Of a stretch of DNA of 64,000 bases, positions 57,146 to 64,000 are shown piece after piece. This stretch comes from DSOI01 sp041394885 (lineage in GTDB: Bacteria; Acidobacteriota; Terriglobia; Bryobacterales; Bryobacteraceae). Where the stretch lies: the NCBI GenBank assembly GCA_041394885.1, contig JAWKHI010000020.1:58769-122768 (forward strand), written 5' to 3'. The notes beneath the pieces are model-generated. The model saw only the letters and a list, made by a program, of their open reading frames with translations, did not search any database and was not told where the DNA came from. The position numbers were made by a program, and so were the translations under genes. How positions within the stretch are numbered: the stretch's first letter is position 1; every line of letters begins with the position of its first letter.

Positions 57146-58284
57146 GCCCTTCCCCCGGCCTTGTGGAAAAACGCCAGACTGCGGCGGGCATTCTCGTCCC
57201 AGCGAAACAAACGCTGCGCGTGCGCGGCCCCAGCGCCGGAGAGCGCCGCGCGGCGGGATGGGCTGGTGAGCAGGGCGAGCAGACCATCGCGGATTTCGGC
57301 GGCACTGCGCGGATCGACCAGTTGGGCGCCGGGCCCACCCACCTCCGGCAGCGACGAGACGCTGGAGGTAAGCACGGGAACGCCGCAGGCCAGGGCCTGC
57401 GCCACAGGAAATCCGAAACCCTCATAGAGAGACGGATAGGCGACCAGGCTGGCACCGGCGAACAGGGCGGGAGCTTCGTCTTCGGGAACGTAACCCAAGT
57501 AGCGCACGCCGGCGGGTGGAGCGGCCAAGCGGCGCATCAATTCCGCCGAACCCCATCCTGGAGGGCCCGCGATTTTCAACTCGTAGTGTTCCCGAATCGA
57601 AGCCGGTAACATAGCAAAGGCATCCATCAGCACCCCGACGTTCTTTCGGGGCTCGATCGTTCCTACAAAGAGGACGTACGGCTTTTCGCCGTCCGTTGTC
57701 GTCTGGGAGCTTTGGGCGTCCGGTGCCGTGCCCTCACGCGTGGCTCCAGCCCGGAAATACGCTTCGCTCACTCCAGGATAGATCACTTCGACGCGGCCGG
57801 CGTCGATGCCGAGGACACGAATCGCGTCGCGCCGGGTGTTCTCGGAAACGGCGATCAGCCCGGCGGCTCGGGCGAGTACGGCATCGGCGAAATGGCGATC
57901 CGCGCGGACATTGGCTTCGGTGTGCAGTTCCGGCATGAGCCAGCAGGTGAAATCGTGGACCGTGGCCGACAGCGGGATGTTACGGGCTGGGCGGCGCATC
58001 TGGTTGGAGACGTGAAATAGGTCCGTCCGGCGGGGCATCAGGATCCAGCGCGCCGGGGGAATGCCTCGATTGGCGGCGAGCAGGAGGCCCAGGCGCCACC
58101 GGGTGGCGAAGTAGCCGTAGTGACTGGACTCATGGTCCAGGGCTCCAAGACCGTGGAGGCGCGGGAACAGGTCCAGGTGAATCGGCGACTCGACTCGTGC
58201 AAGATGCCGGAGCCAGTGATAGAAATAGGTTTTGACGCCGGCCGACCGCAACAGCAGCGGTGTGGCGTCAATGCTGACTCGCAT
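57142..58284 (-). CDS. Family 4 glycosyltransferase (GT-B)
   Basis: A 380-aa nucleotide-sugar-dependent glycosyltransferase. The C-terminal donor domain shows VLFVGTIEPRKNV, GPPGWGSAELM, YLGYVPEDEAPALFAGASLVAYPSLYEGFGFPVAQALACGVPVL (the E-x7-E motif of GT4). Acceptor unknown. First gene of a two-gene unit with the TMTC-like protein. Confidence 0.92.
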   Translation of the reverse strand: MRVSIDATPLLLRSAGVKTYFYHWLRHLARVESPIHLDLFPRLHGLGALDHESSHYGYFATRWRLGLLLAANRGIPPARWILMPRRTDLFHVSNQMRRPARNIPLSATVHDFTCWLMPELHTEANVRADRHFADAVLARAAGLIAVSENTRRDAIRVLGIDAGRVEVIYPGVSEAYFRAGATREGTAPDAQSSQTTTDGEKPYVLFVGTIEPRKNVGVLMDAFAMLPASIREHYELKIAGPPGWGSAELMRRLAAPPAGVRYLGYVPEDEAPALFAGASLVAYPSLYEGFGFPVAQALACGVPVLTSSVSSLPEVGGPGAQLVDPRSAAEIRDGLLALLTSPSRRAALSGAGAAHAQRLFRWDENARRSLAFFHKAGGRA

Positions 58285-58350
58285 GGGGCTCCAGGAAACT
58301 GCATCCGTTATGATAAAACATTCTCAAGCGTTCTTGTTGTGGACTGAGCG

Positions 58351-59091
58351 ATGAGCAAACTCTATGCCGGGACATCCGGCTTCGCCTATCCGGCGTGGAA
58401 GCCGGCATTTTATCCGGAGAAGCTGGCCGCGAAGAAGTTTCTGTCCTACTACGCGACGAGGCTGAACTCGGTGGAGGTGAACTACACGTTCCGGCGGCTG
58501 GCGTCGGCGTCGACGCTCGAGGGATGGATCGGGGAGACGCCCGCCGATTTCGTGTTCGCGTTGAAGGCGCACCAGAAGATCACGCACTTCCAGCGGCTGG
58601 GGGAATCGGATTTCAACGAAGTCTTCTTCCGGTCTATCGAGCCATTGCGTCTGCAGAAGCGGCTGGGTCCGGTTTTGTTCCAATTGCCGCCGCAGTTTTC
58701 CGCGGATCCGGCGCGGCTGGAGGCGTTTCTGCGTCAGACGCCCAAGGACATCCGGTGCGCGTTCGAGTTCCGGAACAAGTCATGGCTGGTGGAGCCGGTG
58801 TACGAACTGCTGGTGCAGCACGGGGCGGCGCTATGCCTGGCGGAATCGGAGAAGCTGGTGATTCCGGAGCGGATCACGGCGGATTTCGTGTACTTCCGGC
58901 TGCGAAAGGCGGATTATTCACCCGAGGAACGTGCCGAGATCGGAGAGCGCGCGCGGGAGATGGTGGCTGGCGGCAGGGACGTGTATTTGTTTTTCAAACA
59001 CGAGGATACGCCGGAAGGGGCGCTTTACGCGGAGGAGTTGTTGGGTATGGATTCGGCGGCGGGACGCTCCATACCGGATCTGGGGACGTAA
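58351..59091 (+). CDS. DUF72 family protein
   Basis: A 246-aa TIM-barrel protein of the YecE/DUF72 family, whose function is unknown. Hallmarks: YAGTSGFAYPAWKPAFYPEKL, NSVEVNYTFRR, FVFALKAHQKITH, GPVLFQLPPQF, AFEFRNKSWL, and YLFFKHEDTPEGALYA. The 3' end overlaps the convergent pentapeptide gene by 67 bases. Confidence 0.92.
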   Translation: MSKLYAGTSGFAYPAWKPAFYPEKLAAKKFLSYYATRLNSVEVNYTFRRLASASTLEGWIGETPADFVFALKAHQKITHFQRLGESDFNEVFFRSIEPLRLQKRLGPVLFQLPPQFSADPARLEAFLRQTPKDIRCAFEFRNKSWLVEPVYELLVQHGAALCLAESEKLVIPERITADFVYFRLRKADYSPEERAEIGERAREMVAGGRDVYLFFKHEDTPEGALYAEELLGMDSAAGRSIPDLGT

Positions 59092-59990
59092 GGCCCGTGG
59101 GCGCCGCTGGGAAGGATGGTGGTTGAGTCCGTGCGGGTTGCGGCGAGTTGATCGCGGGTGAGGTCACGGGCATCGCGGAGATTGGCGCCGCGGAGGTCAG
59201 CACCGGTGAGAACGGCGTGGCGCATGCGGGCGCCGGTGAGGACCGCGCCGGACAGATCGGCTCCGTTGAGGCGCGCTTCGCGGAGATCGGCGCCGGCGAT
59301 GGAGGCGCGGTCGAATATGCAACGGGTGAGGTCCGCCCGCACCAGGATTGCGCCGTCGAAGATGGCCTGGGCGAAGTTGGAGTCCGTGAACGCAGCGTCG
59401 TTGCAGCGCACGTTGTTCAGATGGGCGCGGGTGAATCTGGAGAGCCGGACACGGACGTAGGAAAGGTTGGCGGCGGAGAGGTCCGCGGCGGAAAAATCAG
59501 CCTGATGAATGCGGGCCTGGCTGAAGGCGGCGCCGGTGAGGACGGCGTGGGTGAAGCGCGCGCGGTGGACGATGGCGTCGAACCAGAGAGATTCCTCGAG
59601 AGTGGCGCCGTCGAAGGAAGCCGCTTCGATTTGGGTTTCGCTGAAGTTGGCGCGGGCGGCTTCCGCCGAGTCCAGCCGCGTCATTTGGAGATCGGCTCCG
59701 GTGAGGTCGGCGTCGCGCAGGATGGCGTGGGTACAGTTGGCCTCGCGGAGGACGGCGGCGTCCAGACGTGCGGCAGTGAGATCGGCGCCGGAAAGGTCGG
59801 CTCCGCGAAGCAGAGCGCGTGACAGCCGTACGCCGCGGAGATCGAGATCCGGCAGCGAGCGGCGGGTGAAGTCCGCGCGGATGCCTCCGTCGGCGCGATC
59901 GAGCCAGCGTCGATGGGCATCGACGAGATCGAGCGGCGCTCGTGGCGCTGTCGAGCCGGTGGCGGTGGTCATTTCCAGCATTCCCTGCAT
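59025..59990 (-). CDS. Pentapeptide-repeat protein
   Basis: A 321-aa protein made mostly of pentapeptide repeats A(D/N)LxX (about residues 45-285), a right-handed quadrilateral beta-helix. Runs such as LRGADLSGADLTAARLDAAV are typical. N-terminus has a short segment MTTATGSTAPRAPLDLVDAHRRWLDRADGG that may target or bind. Function unknown; some relatives mimic DNA or protect gyrase. Convergent overlap with the DUF72 gene. Confidence 0.85.
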   Translation of the reverse strand: MQGMLEMTTATGSTAPRAPLDLVDAHRRWLDRADGGIRADFTRRSLPDLDLRGVRLSRALLRGADLSGADLTAARLDAAVLREANCTHAILRDADLTGADLQMTRLDSAEAARANFSETQIEAASFDGATLEESLWFDAIVHRARFTHAVLTGAAFSQARIHQADFSAADLSAANLSYVRVRLSRFTRAHLNNVRCNDAAFTDSNFAQAIFDGAILVRADLTRCIFDRASIAGADLREARLNGADLSGAVLTGARMRHAVLTGADLRGANLRDARDLTRDQLAATRTDSTTILPSGAHGPYVPRSGMERPAAESIPNNSSA

Positions 59991-60279
59991 TGCTTATCGG
60001 GCGGGAATGGCCGCGGATGAGGATTTGTTCGCGCCCGGGCGAGTCCTGTGGCTGGCGGATGCGCTCCTGATGGATTGAGCGGGTAGGGTGCACGGTGGGA
60101 CCGATGGCGGGATTCGATAGCGGACAGAGGTGAGGCGGGAAGGACTCCCGGGCGCATTTCGACGATAGCAGCCGAAAGGAGCGCTGGCGGTGGCCGCGGA
60201 TCCGATGTCGTTGAAAATCGGCGGAAAATAAATTCGCTCCGCTTGTGACCGGGATCCGATCCCGCTATGATGTGGCTCA
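59991..60279. other. Short divergent intergenic region
   Basis: No gene supported. It holds the leaderless promoter of the kinase-like fusion gene at its right end. Confidence 0.4.
60243..60271 (+). promoter_or_regulatory. Sigma-70 promoter, leaderless-type
   Basis: TTGTGA (60243-60248), 17-nt spacer, TATGAT (60266-60271), then 8 nt and the ATG at 60280. This is the most complete of the leaderless-type promoters because both hexamers and spacing fit. Confidence 0.6.
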
Positions 60280-61233
60280 ATGGCGGTTGTCACGTTTTCG
60301 GGCGAGCCCGGCTGCCGTGCCGAACACTCCGCCCGGATGTTTGCGCTGCGGCTGGGATTCGACTTTTTGTCCGAGGCGGCGCTGCGGCAGATCGTTGCGG
60401 ACGAATATTCGGCCGAGACGGCGATTCCGGACCGATTGTTCGCCATGGCGGTGGCGCCGCTAATCGCGCGTCGAGCCGCCCGTTCTCACCTCGCAATCGC
60501 GGCGCCGGCGGCCGAAGCACTGGTGGCGGGGTTCCCGAACCGGTTCCGCGTGGGCCTGACGGCGGCGGAACGGTATCGCGAAGGGACGTTTCTGCTCGAT
60601 CACGGACTGGACCGACCCGCTGCGCGGGCGCTGCTGACCCACCTCGAGCAGGAGGAAAGGGCCTTGCGCAAGCGGCGGTTTGGCCGATCGCGTCCCCGGG
60701 CCGAGGAGTTCGACATGGTGTGCAACGTGGAGACACTCGATGCCGAGCACGTGGCGGCGCTGGTAGAGAATGCGGTTGTGGCGCTGGCGCTGCCGGAAAT
60801 GGGGTTGCTGACCCCGGCGGTGGTCGCCGAGATCGAATTTCAGGCGCGATTATCCTTGGCGCGGCACGGGATCGCACCGGCGGGAAATACGCTTGCGCCG
60901 AAGAAGCCTTTCGTCAACGAGAGCGAGCAGATGTTCGCGAGCCTGCTCGACTTCTACCGGATCCCGTGGGAGTACGAGCCGAAGAGTTTTCCGGTGGAGT
61001 GGGATCGCAACGGGCGGGTGACGGAGAGCTTCACGCCCGACTTTTTTCTTCCCGAGTTCGATCTGTATGTGGAGTTGACGACGATGAAACAGGCGCACGT
61101 GACCAGGAAGAACCGGAAAGTGAAACTGCTGCGGACGATCTATCCGCACATCAACATCCAGGTGTTCTACCAGAAAGACTTTCACAATCTGATCTTCAAG
61201 TACGGCCTGGCCGAGCGCGCGGTGACGGCGTGA
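60280..61233 (+). CDS. Fusion of a cytidylate-kinase-like domain and a PD-(D/E)XK-like domain
   Basis: A 317-aa cytoplasmic protein. The first 190 residues resemble the cytidylate-kinase-like family by a degenerate P-loop (VVTFSGEPGCRAEHSARMFALRLG), a GFDFLSEAALRQIV block and a mostly helical body. The C-terminal part (about 215-310) resembles PD-(D/E)XK nucleases: a Glu-rich start (NESEQMFASLLDFYRIPWEYEP), TPDFFLPE..., then YVELTTMKQ, where the ExK lysine position holds Thr. The enzymatic state of both halves is thus doubtful. Directly upstream of hpt (25 nt), so a nucleotide-salvage link is likely. It would be leaderless by its promoter. Confidence 0.6.
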   Translation: MAVVTFSGEPGCRAEHSARMFALRLGFDFLSEAALRQIVADEYSAETAIPDRLFAMAVAPLIARRAARSHLAIAAPAAEALVAGFPNRFRVGLTAAERYREGTFLLDHGLDRPAARALLTHLEQEERALRKRRFGRSRPRAEEFDMVCNVETLDAEHVAALVENAVVALALPEMGLLTPAVVAEIEFQARLSLARHGIAPAGNTLAPKKPFVNESEQMFASLLDFYRIPWEYEPKSFPVEWDRNGRVTESFTPDFFLPEFDLYVELTTMKQAHVTRKNRKVKLLRTIYPHINIQVFYQKDFHNLIFKYGLAERAVTA

Positions 61234-61258
61234 GGCTGGCTGCGCGGACCGCTTTCCG

Positions 61259-61807
61259 ATGAGCGCCCCGGCGCAGCCTCCGGTGGAGCGGGTGCTCTAT
61301 ACCGCCGAGCAGGTGGAGGAGCGGATCGCCGCCGTCGCCGCCGAGGTGTCGGAACGCTACCGGGGCCGCGACCTCAAGCTGGTGAGCGTGCTGAAAGGGT
61401 CCGTTTTCTTTCTCACGGCGCTATCGCGGCGGATCGAGATTCCGGTGAAGATCGACTTTCTCGGGATCTCTTCTTTCGCGCCGAACCGGCCTTCGGCGCC
61501 GGGGATCGTGCGTATCGCGAAGGATCTGGACGAGCCGATCGAAGGCGAAGACGTGCTGGTGGTGGAAGACATCGTAGATACCGGACTCACACTGCGATAT
61601 CTGCTGCAGACGCTGGCGGGCCGGGGACCGAACTCGCTGGCGATTTGCACGCTGCTCGACCGCACCTCGCGCCGCCTGGTTCAGGTTCCGGTGGAGTTCC
61701 GATGTTTCGAGATCGGCGAGCATTTCGTGGTGGGTTGCGGGCTCGACTATCGCCAGTATTACCGAAATTTGCCGTATCTGGCGGTTCTGAAGCAGGACCG
61801 GAAGTAG
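61259..61807 (+). CDS. hpt: Hypoxanthine (guanine) phosphoribosyltransferase
   Basis: A 182-aa salvage enzyme converting hypoxanthine or guanine and PRPP to IMP or GMP. PRPP-binding motif VLVVEDIVDTGLTLRYL is intact, as is VLKGSVFFLTALSRRI near the N-terminus and the C-terminal EHFVVGCGLDY. It follows the kinase-like fusion gene and precedes murJ by 74 bp. Confidence 0.95.
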   Translation: MSAPAQPPVERVLYTAEQVEERIAAVAAEVSERYRGRDLKLVSVLKGSVFFLTALSRRIEIPVKIDFLGISSFAPNRPSAPGIVRIAKDLDEPIEGEDVLVVEDIVDTGLTLRYLLQTLAGRGPNSLAICTLLDRTSRRLVQVPVEFRCFEIGEHFVVGCGLDYRQYYRNLPYLAVLKQDRK

Positions 61808-61881
61808 ATCGGGCGGCGGTCCGGAGAAACCAACTACACTGAACAACAGGACCTGTCGTACTTCCTCCGCGCCGGATATTC

Positions 61882-63555
61882 ATGGCCAAGACGATCCAAG
61901 ACGCACCACGCGGGCGTGTGCCCGATTCGGCTGCCGCCGAGGGGGTTGTCCGTTCGGCGGGGCTGGTTTCCGCGGCGACGATGCTCAGCCGGATTACAGG
62001 GCTGGTACGGGAGTCCGTGATTGCGTGGCTCTTTGGCGCGCGGATGGAGGCGGACGCTTACCGGTTGGCGTTCCTGCTTCCGAACCTGACGCGGGACCTG
62101 TTCGCGGAAGGCGCCTTGTCGTCGGCGTTCGTGCCCACGTTCACCGAGGAACTGACTCGGAAGGGGCGCGAAGAGGCAGCGAAGTTGGCCAATCTCGTGG
62201 CGACGGCGGTGATCCTGGTGGTGGGGTCCATCTGCGTTCTCGGGGTGTTGGCGGCGCCGATCCTGGTGGATCTGTTCGCACCCGGATTTCGCGCCACGCC
62301 GGGAAAGACGGAACTCGCGGTTCAGTTGACGCGCACGATGTTTCCGTTCCTGCTGCTGGTGGCGCTGGCGGCGCAGGCGATGGGGGTGCTGAACGCCTGC
62401 AATCAATTCGGGGTACCGTCGCTAGCGCCGACGTTGTTCAACATCTTTTCGATCAGTTCCGGGCTGCTGCTGGGATACACCTACGGCGATTCGCTCGGAA
62501 TTTCACCGATACAGGGGATGGCGTGGGGCGTGCTGATCGGCGGGATCTGTCAATTGATGGGACAGGTGCCGAGCCTGATCCGGCAGGGGTTTCGCTTCCG
62601 GCCGGCGTTTGACTGGTCTCATCCGGGGTTACGGCACATTGTGAAACTGATGGGTCCGGCGATCCTGGGCGGCGCGTCGGTGCAAATCAACGTGTTCATC
62701 AACACCAATCTGGCCACGCATGTGGACGATCCGATTCGCGGGGTGAACGGCGCGGTGAGCTGGCTCAACTACGCGTTTCGCTTCTTCCAGCTTCCGCTCG
62801 GGTTGTTCGGAGTAGCATTGGCGTCGGCGACGGTGCCGTCGATTGCGCGGTCATTGGCGTCGGGCCAGCATGACGAGTTCCGGCGGACGCTGAACCGGTC
62901 TTTGGGGGTCGCGTTTCTGATGACGGTGCCGTCGACGGTGGGGCTGATCGTGTTGGGTCGGGACATGATCACGGCGGTGTTCCGCGGCGGCGAATTCGAC
63001 GCCTACGATGCGCACCAGACGGCGTTCGCGTTGAGCTGTTACGCGGTGGGGCTGGCTGCCTATTCGGGGGCGAAGATCCTGAACCCGGCCTTCTATGCGT
63101 TGAAGGATTCGCGCACGCCGATGCTGATTTCGATGGGGTCGATCGCGATCAATTTTCTGACGGCGACGTCGCTGCTGCGATACACGCAGTTGGGCCACGC
63201 GGGGCTGGCGCTGTCGACATCGGCGGTGGCGATTTTCGCGTTCCTGTGCCAATTCATCATCATGGGCCGCCGGGTGGGCGGGATCCACGGGAGGGCGCTG
63301 CTTTCGAGTTCGATCCGGATGGGGATCGCGGCGCTGGGGATGGGCGTTGTGATTTCGATGATGCGGTTGGGGATCGGAAACGCGTTGGGCGAGTCGCGTT
63401 TGGTGAGTCTGGTGGCGCTGGCGGTGTGCGTGCCTGGCGGTCTGGCGGTCTTTTACGGGCTGTGCCGCTTGCTGGCGGTGGAGGAGATGGAGTTGGCGAT
63501 GTCGGGTGTGTTGGCGCCGATCCGGCGTGTGGCGAGAATGGGAAACCGGGATTGA
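61882..63555 (+). CDS. murJ: Lipid II flippase MurJ
   Basis: A 557-aa protein with 14 predicted TM helices of the MOP superfamily, which flips lipid II for peptidoglycan synthesis. Family blocks: SAATMLSRITGLVRESVIAWLFG at the N-terminus, RMEADAYRLAFLLPNLTRDLFAEGALSSAFVPTFTE, and AYSGAKILNPAFYALKDSRTP. It carries a cytoplasmic N-terminal extension of about 20 residues. Start at the ATG at 61882. Downstream, the tRNA-Gly promoter overlaps its last codons. Confidence 0.94.
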   Translation: MAKTIQDAPRGRVPDSAAAEGVVRSAGLVSAATMLSRITGLVRESVIAWLFGARMEADAYRLAFLLPNLTRDLFAEGALSSAFVPTFTEELTRKGREEAAKLANLVATAVILVVGSICVLGVLAAPILVDLFAPGFRATPGKTELAVQLTRTMFPFLLLVALAAQAMGVLNACNQFGVPSLAPTLFNIFSISSGLLLGYTYGDSLGISPIQGMAWGVLIGGICQLMGQVPSLIRQGFRFRPAFDWSHPGLRHIVKLMGPAILGGASVQINVFINTNLATHVDDPIRGVNGAVSWLNYAFRFFQLPLGLFGVALASATVPSIARSLASGQHDEFRRTLNRSLGVAFLMTVPSTVGLIVLGRDMITAVFRGGEFDAYDAHQTAFALSCYAVGLAAYSGAKILNPAFYALKDSRTPMLISMGSIAINFLTATSLLRYTQLGHAGLALSTSAVAIFAFLCQFIIMGRRVGGIHGRALLSSSIRMGIAALGMGVVISMMRLGIGNALGESRLVSLVALAVCVPGGLAVFYGLCRLLAVEEMELAMSGVLAPIRRVARMGNRD

Positions 63556-63581
63556 CCGGGCGTAGCCGGCTTTCCTACAAT
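63552..63581 (+). promoter_or_regulatory. Sigma-70 promoter of tRNA-Gly
   Basis: TTGACC (63552-63557), 18-nt spacer, TACAAT (63576-63581), about 35 nt before the tRNA. The -35 overlaps the murJ stop codon. Confidence 0.7.
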
Positions 63582-63616
63582 GGAAGTGGCTTGGCCCACG
63601 CAAGGTGGGTGATCGG

Positions 63617-63691
63617 GCGGGAGTAACTCAATGGTAGAGTCACAGCCTTCCAAGCTGTTGGTTGCGAGTTCGATTCTCGTCTCCCGCTCCA
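63617..63691 (+). tRNA. tRNA-Gly (UCC)
   Basis: Acceptor GCGGGAG/CTCCCGC, anticodon TCC in loop CTTCCAA with stem ACAGC/GCTGT, T-arm GAGTTCGATTCTC, and encoded CCA. Probable attachment site for the element beginning to its right, because the recombinase next to it reads towards it. Confidence 0.96.
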
Positions 63692-63751
63692 TGTTTTCAA
63701 CAACTTACGGACTTCCGAAAAAACTTCGTTACTCCGTTTACTCCGTTTTCA

Positions 63752-64000
63752 CTAGTTGAGCCTCCTTTCCGGCCCAAAATCGTCCGCCGGAGATCCTTCC
63801 AGCACGTCCGATTCGAGCCTTCCAACGGCGGCAATTTTCTGCTCGAGATCGCTCTGCGCATAGACCGCAAGGCTCACGCCGAGACCGTGGCCCCGCTGGT
63901 CGGCGGAGACCTTGTCGTCGATGTTTGCCTTGCGCGAGAGGCTCGAGTTGGTGCGCCGCAGCACCTGGTAGTTCACCCATACGAGGCCGACCTTTTCGAG
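63752..64000 (-). CDS. Tyrosine recombinase/integrase, C-terminal part (5' end outside window)
   Basis: The frame is open from the right edge and ends at 63752. The 82 visible residues (LVWVNYQVLRRTNSSLSRKANIDDKVSADQRGHGLGVSLAVYAQSDLEQK...) match the end of phage-type integrases: RRT and the GHGLGVSLAVY block holding the nucleophile-Tyr, here Y in LAVYAQ. The gene starts 61 bp beyond the tRNA-Gly 3' end and points at it, the usual layout of an integrative element that uses a tRNA 3' end as its attB. The catalytic Arg of the first motif lies outside the window. Confidence 0.75.
   Translation of the reverse strand, partial: LEKVGLVWVNYQVLRRTNSSLSRKANIDDKVSADQRGHGLGVSLAVYAQSDLEQKIAAVGRLESDVLEGSPADDFGPERRLN

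Overview
This 64-kb window is bacterial, GC-rich chromosomal DNA, and everything points to Acidobacteriota of the Solibacteres/Bryobacterales type (Bryobacter, Solibacter or Paludibaculum relatives). The pointers are the sequence character of the 16S rRNA, two carboxypeptidase-regulatory-domain outer-membrane barrel proteins, a GWxTD-domain protein, CRTAC1/ASPIC-UnbV proteins, a planctomycete-type cytochrome (DUF1549/DUF1553) plus DUF1501 pair, and many Tat-exported sugar enzymes. The group name is inference; a 16S search would settle it.

Layout. 1-8.7 kb: a cut-off FMN-dependent alpha-hydroxy-acid oxidase, a short archaeal/eukaryotic-type prolyl-tRNA synthetase, a Tat-exported phosphotriesterase-like hydrolase, an unknown membrane protein, and a minus-strand set of GWxTD protein, plug-poor barrel protein and a small unknown. 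9-13.6 kb: a two-gene two-component system (PDZ/multi-TM/GAF/PAS kinase and a sigma-54 activator with a GAFTSA loop). 13.6-19 kb: MsrP, a stand-alone CZB zinc-sensor protein, a PspC-type protein, YajQ, a phosphoesterase and an NfrB-like glycosyltransferase carrying a MshEN domain. 19.1-25 kb: a complete rRNA operon (16S, tRNA-Ala, tRNA-Ile, 23S, 5S) with promoter and terminator.

25-30.3 kb: a BON-domain protein coupled to an unknown 485-aa protein, a GNAT acetyltransferase, a SprT-like metalloprotein and a fabH gene broken by an in-frame TGA. 30.3-39.3 kb: a tight plus-strand operon of TPR/FG-GAP/ASPIC protein, membrane-anchored five-haem cytochrome with TPRs, CRTAC1 protein, sugar isomerase and a small membrane-anchored protein, facing a large Oar-like TonB receptor across a perfect hairpin. 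42.8-45.2 kb: a C4 zinc-ribbon protein and an M50-like membrane protease. 45.3-51.6 kb: exported sugar isomerase, cupin, SDR dehydrogenase, DUF1549/DUF1553 cytochrome and DUF1501 protein, which looks like sugar catabolism.

52-59 kb: an S9 peptidase, a DegT-type aminotransferase, a TMTC-like membrane/TPR protein overlapping a GT4 glycosyltransferase, a DUF72 protein and a pentapeptide-repeat protein. 60-64 kb: a kinase-like/PD-(D/E)XK-like fusion protein next to hpt, murJ, tRNA-Gly, and at the right edge the C-terminal end of a tyrosine recombinase pointing at that tRNA, i.e. the probable edge of an integrated element.

A recurring regulatory theme is a sigma-70-like -10 hexamer lying only 6-9 nt before the start codon of several genes with no convincing ribosome-binding site, which suggests that leaderless transcripts are common here. 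Coordinates of starts were chosen from domain content, start-codon overlaps and these promoter positions; functions come from motifs read by eye, not from searches.
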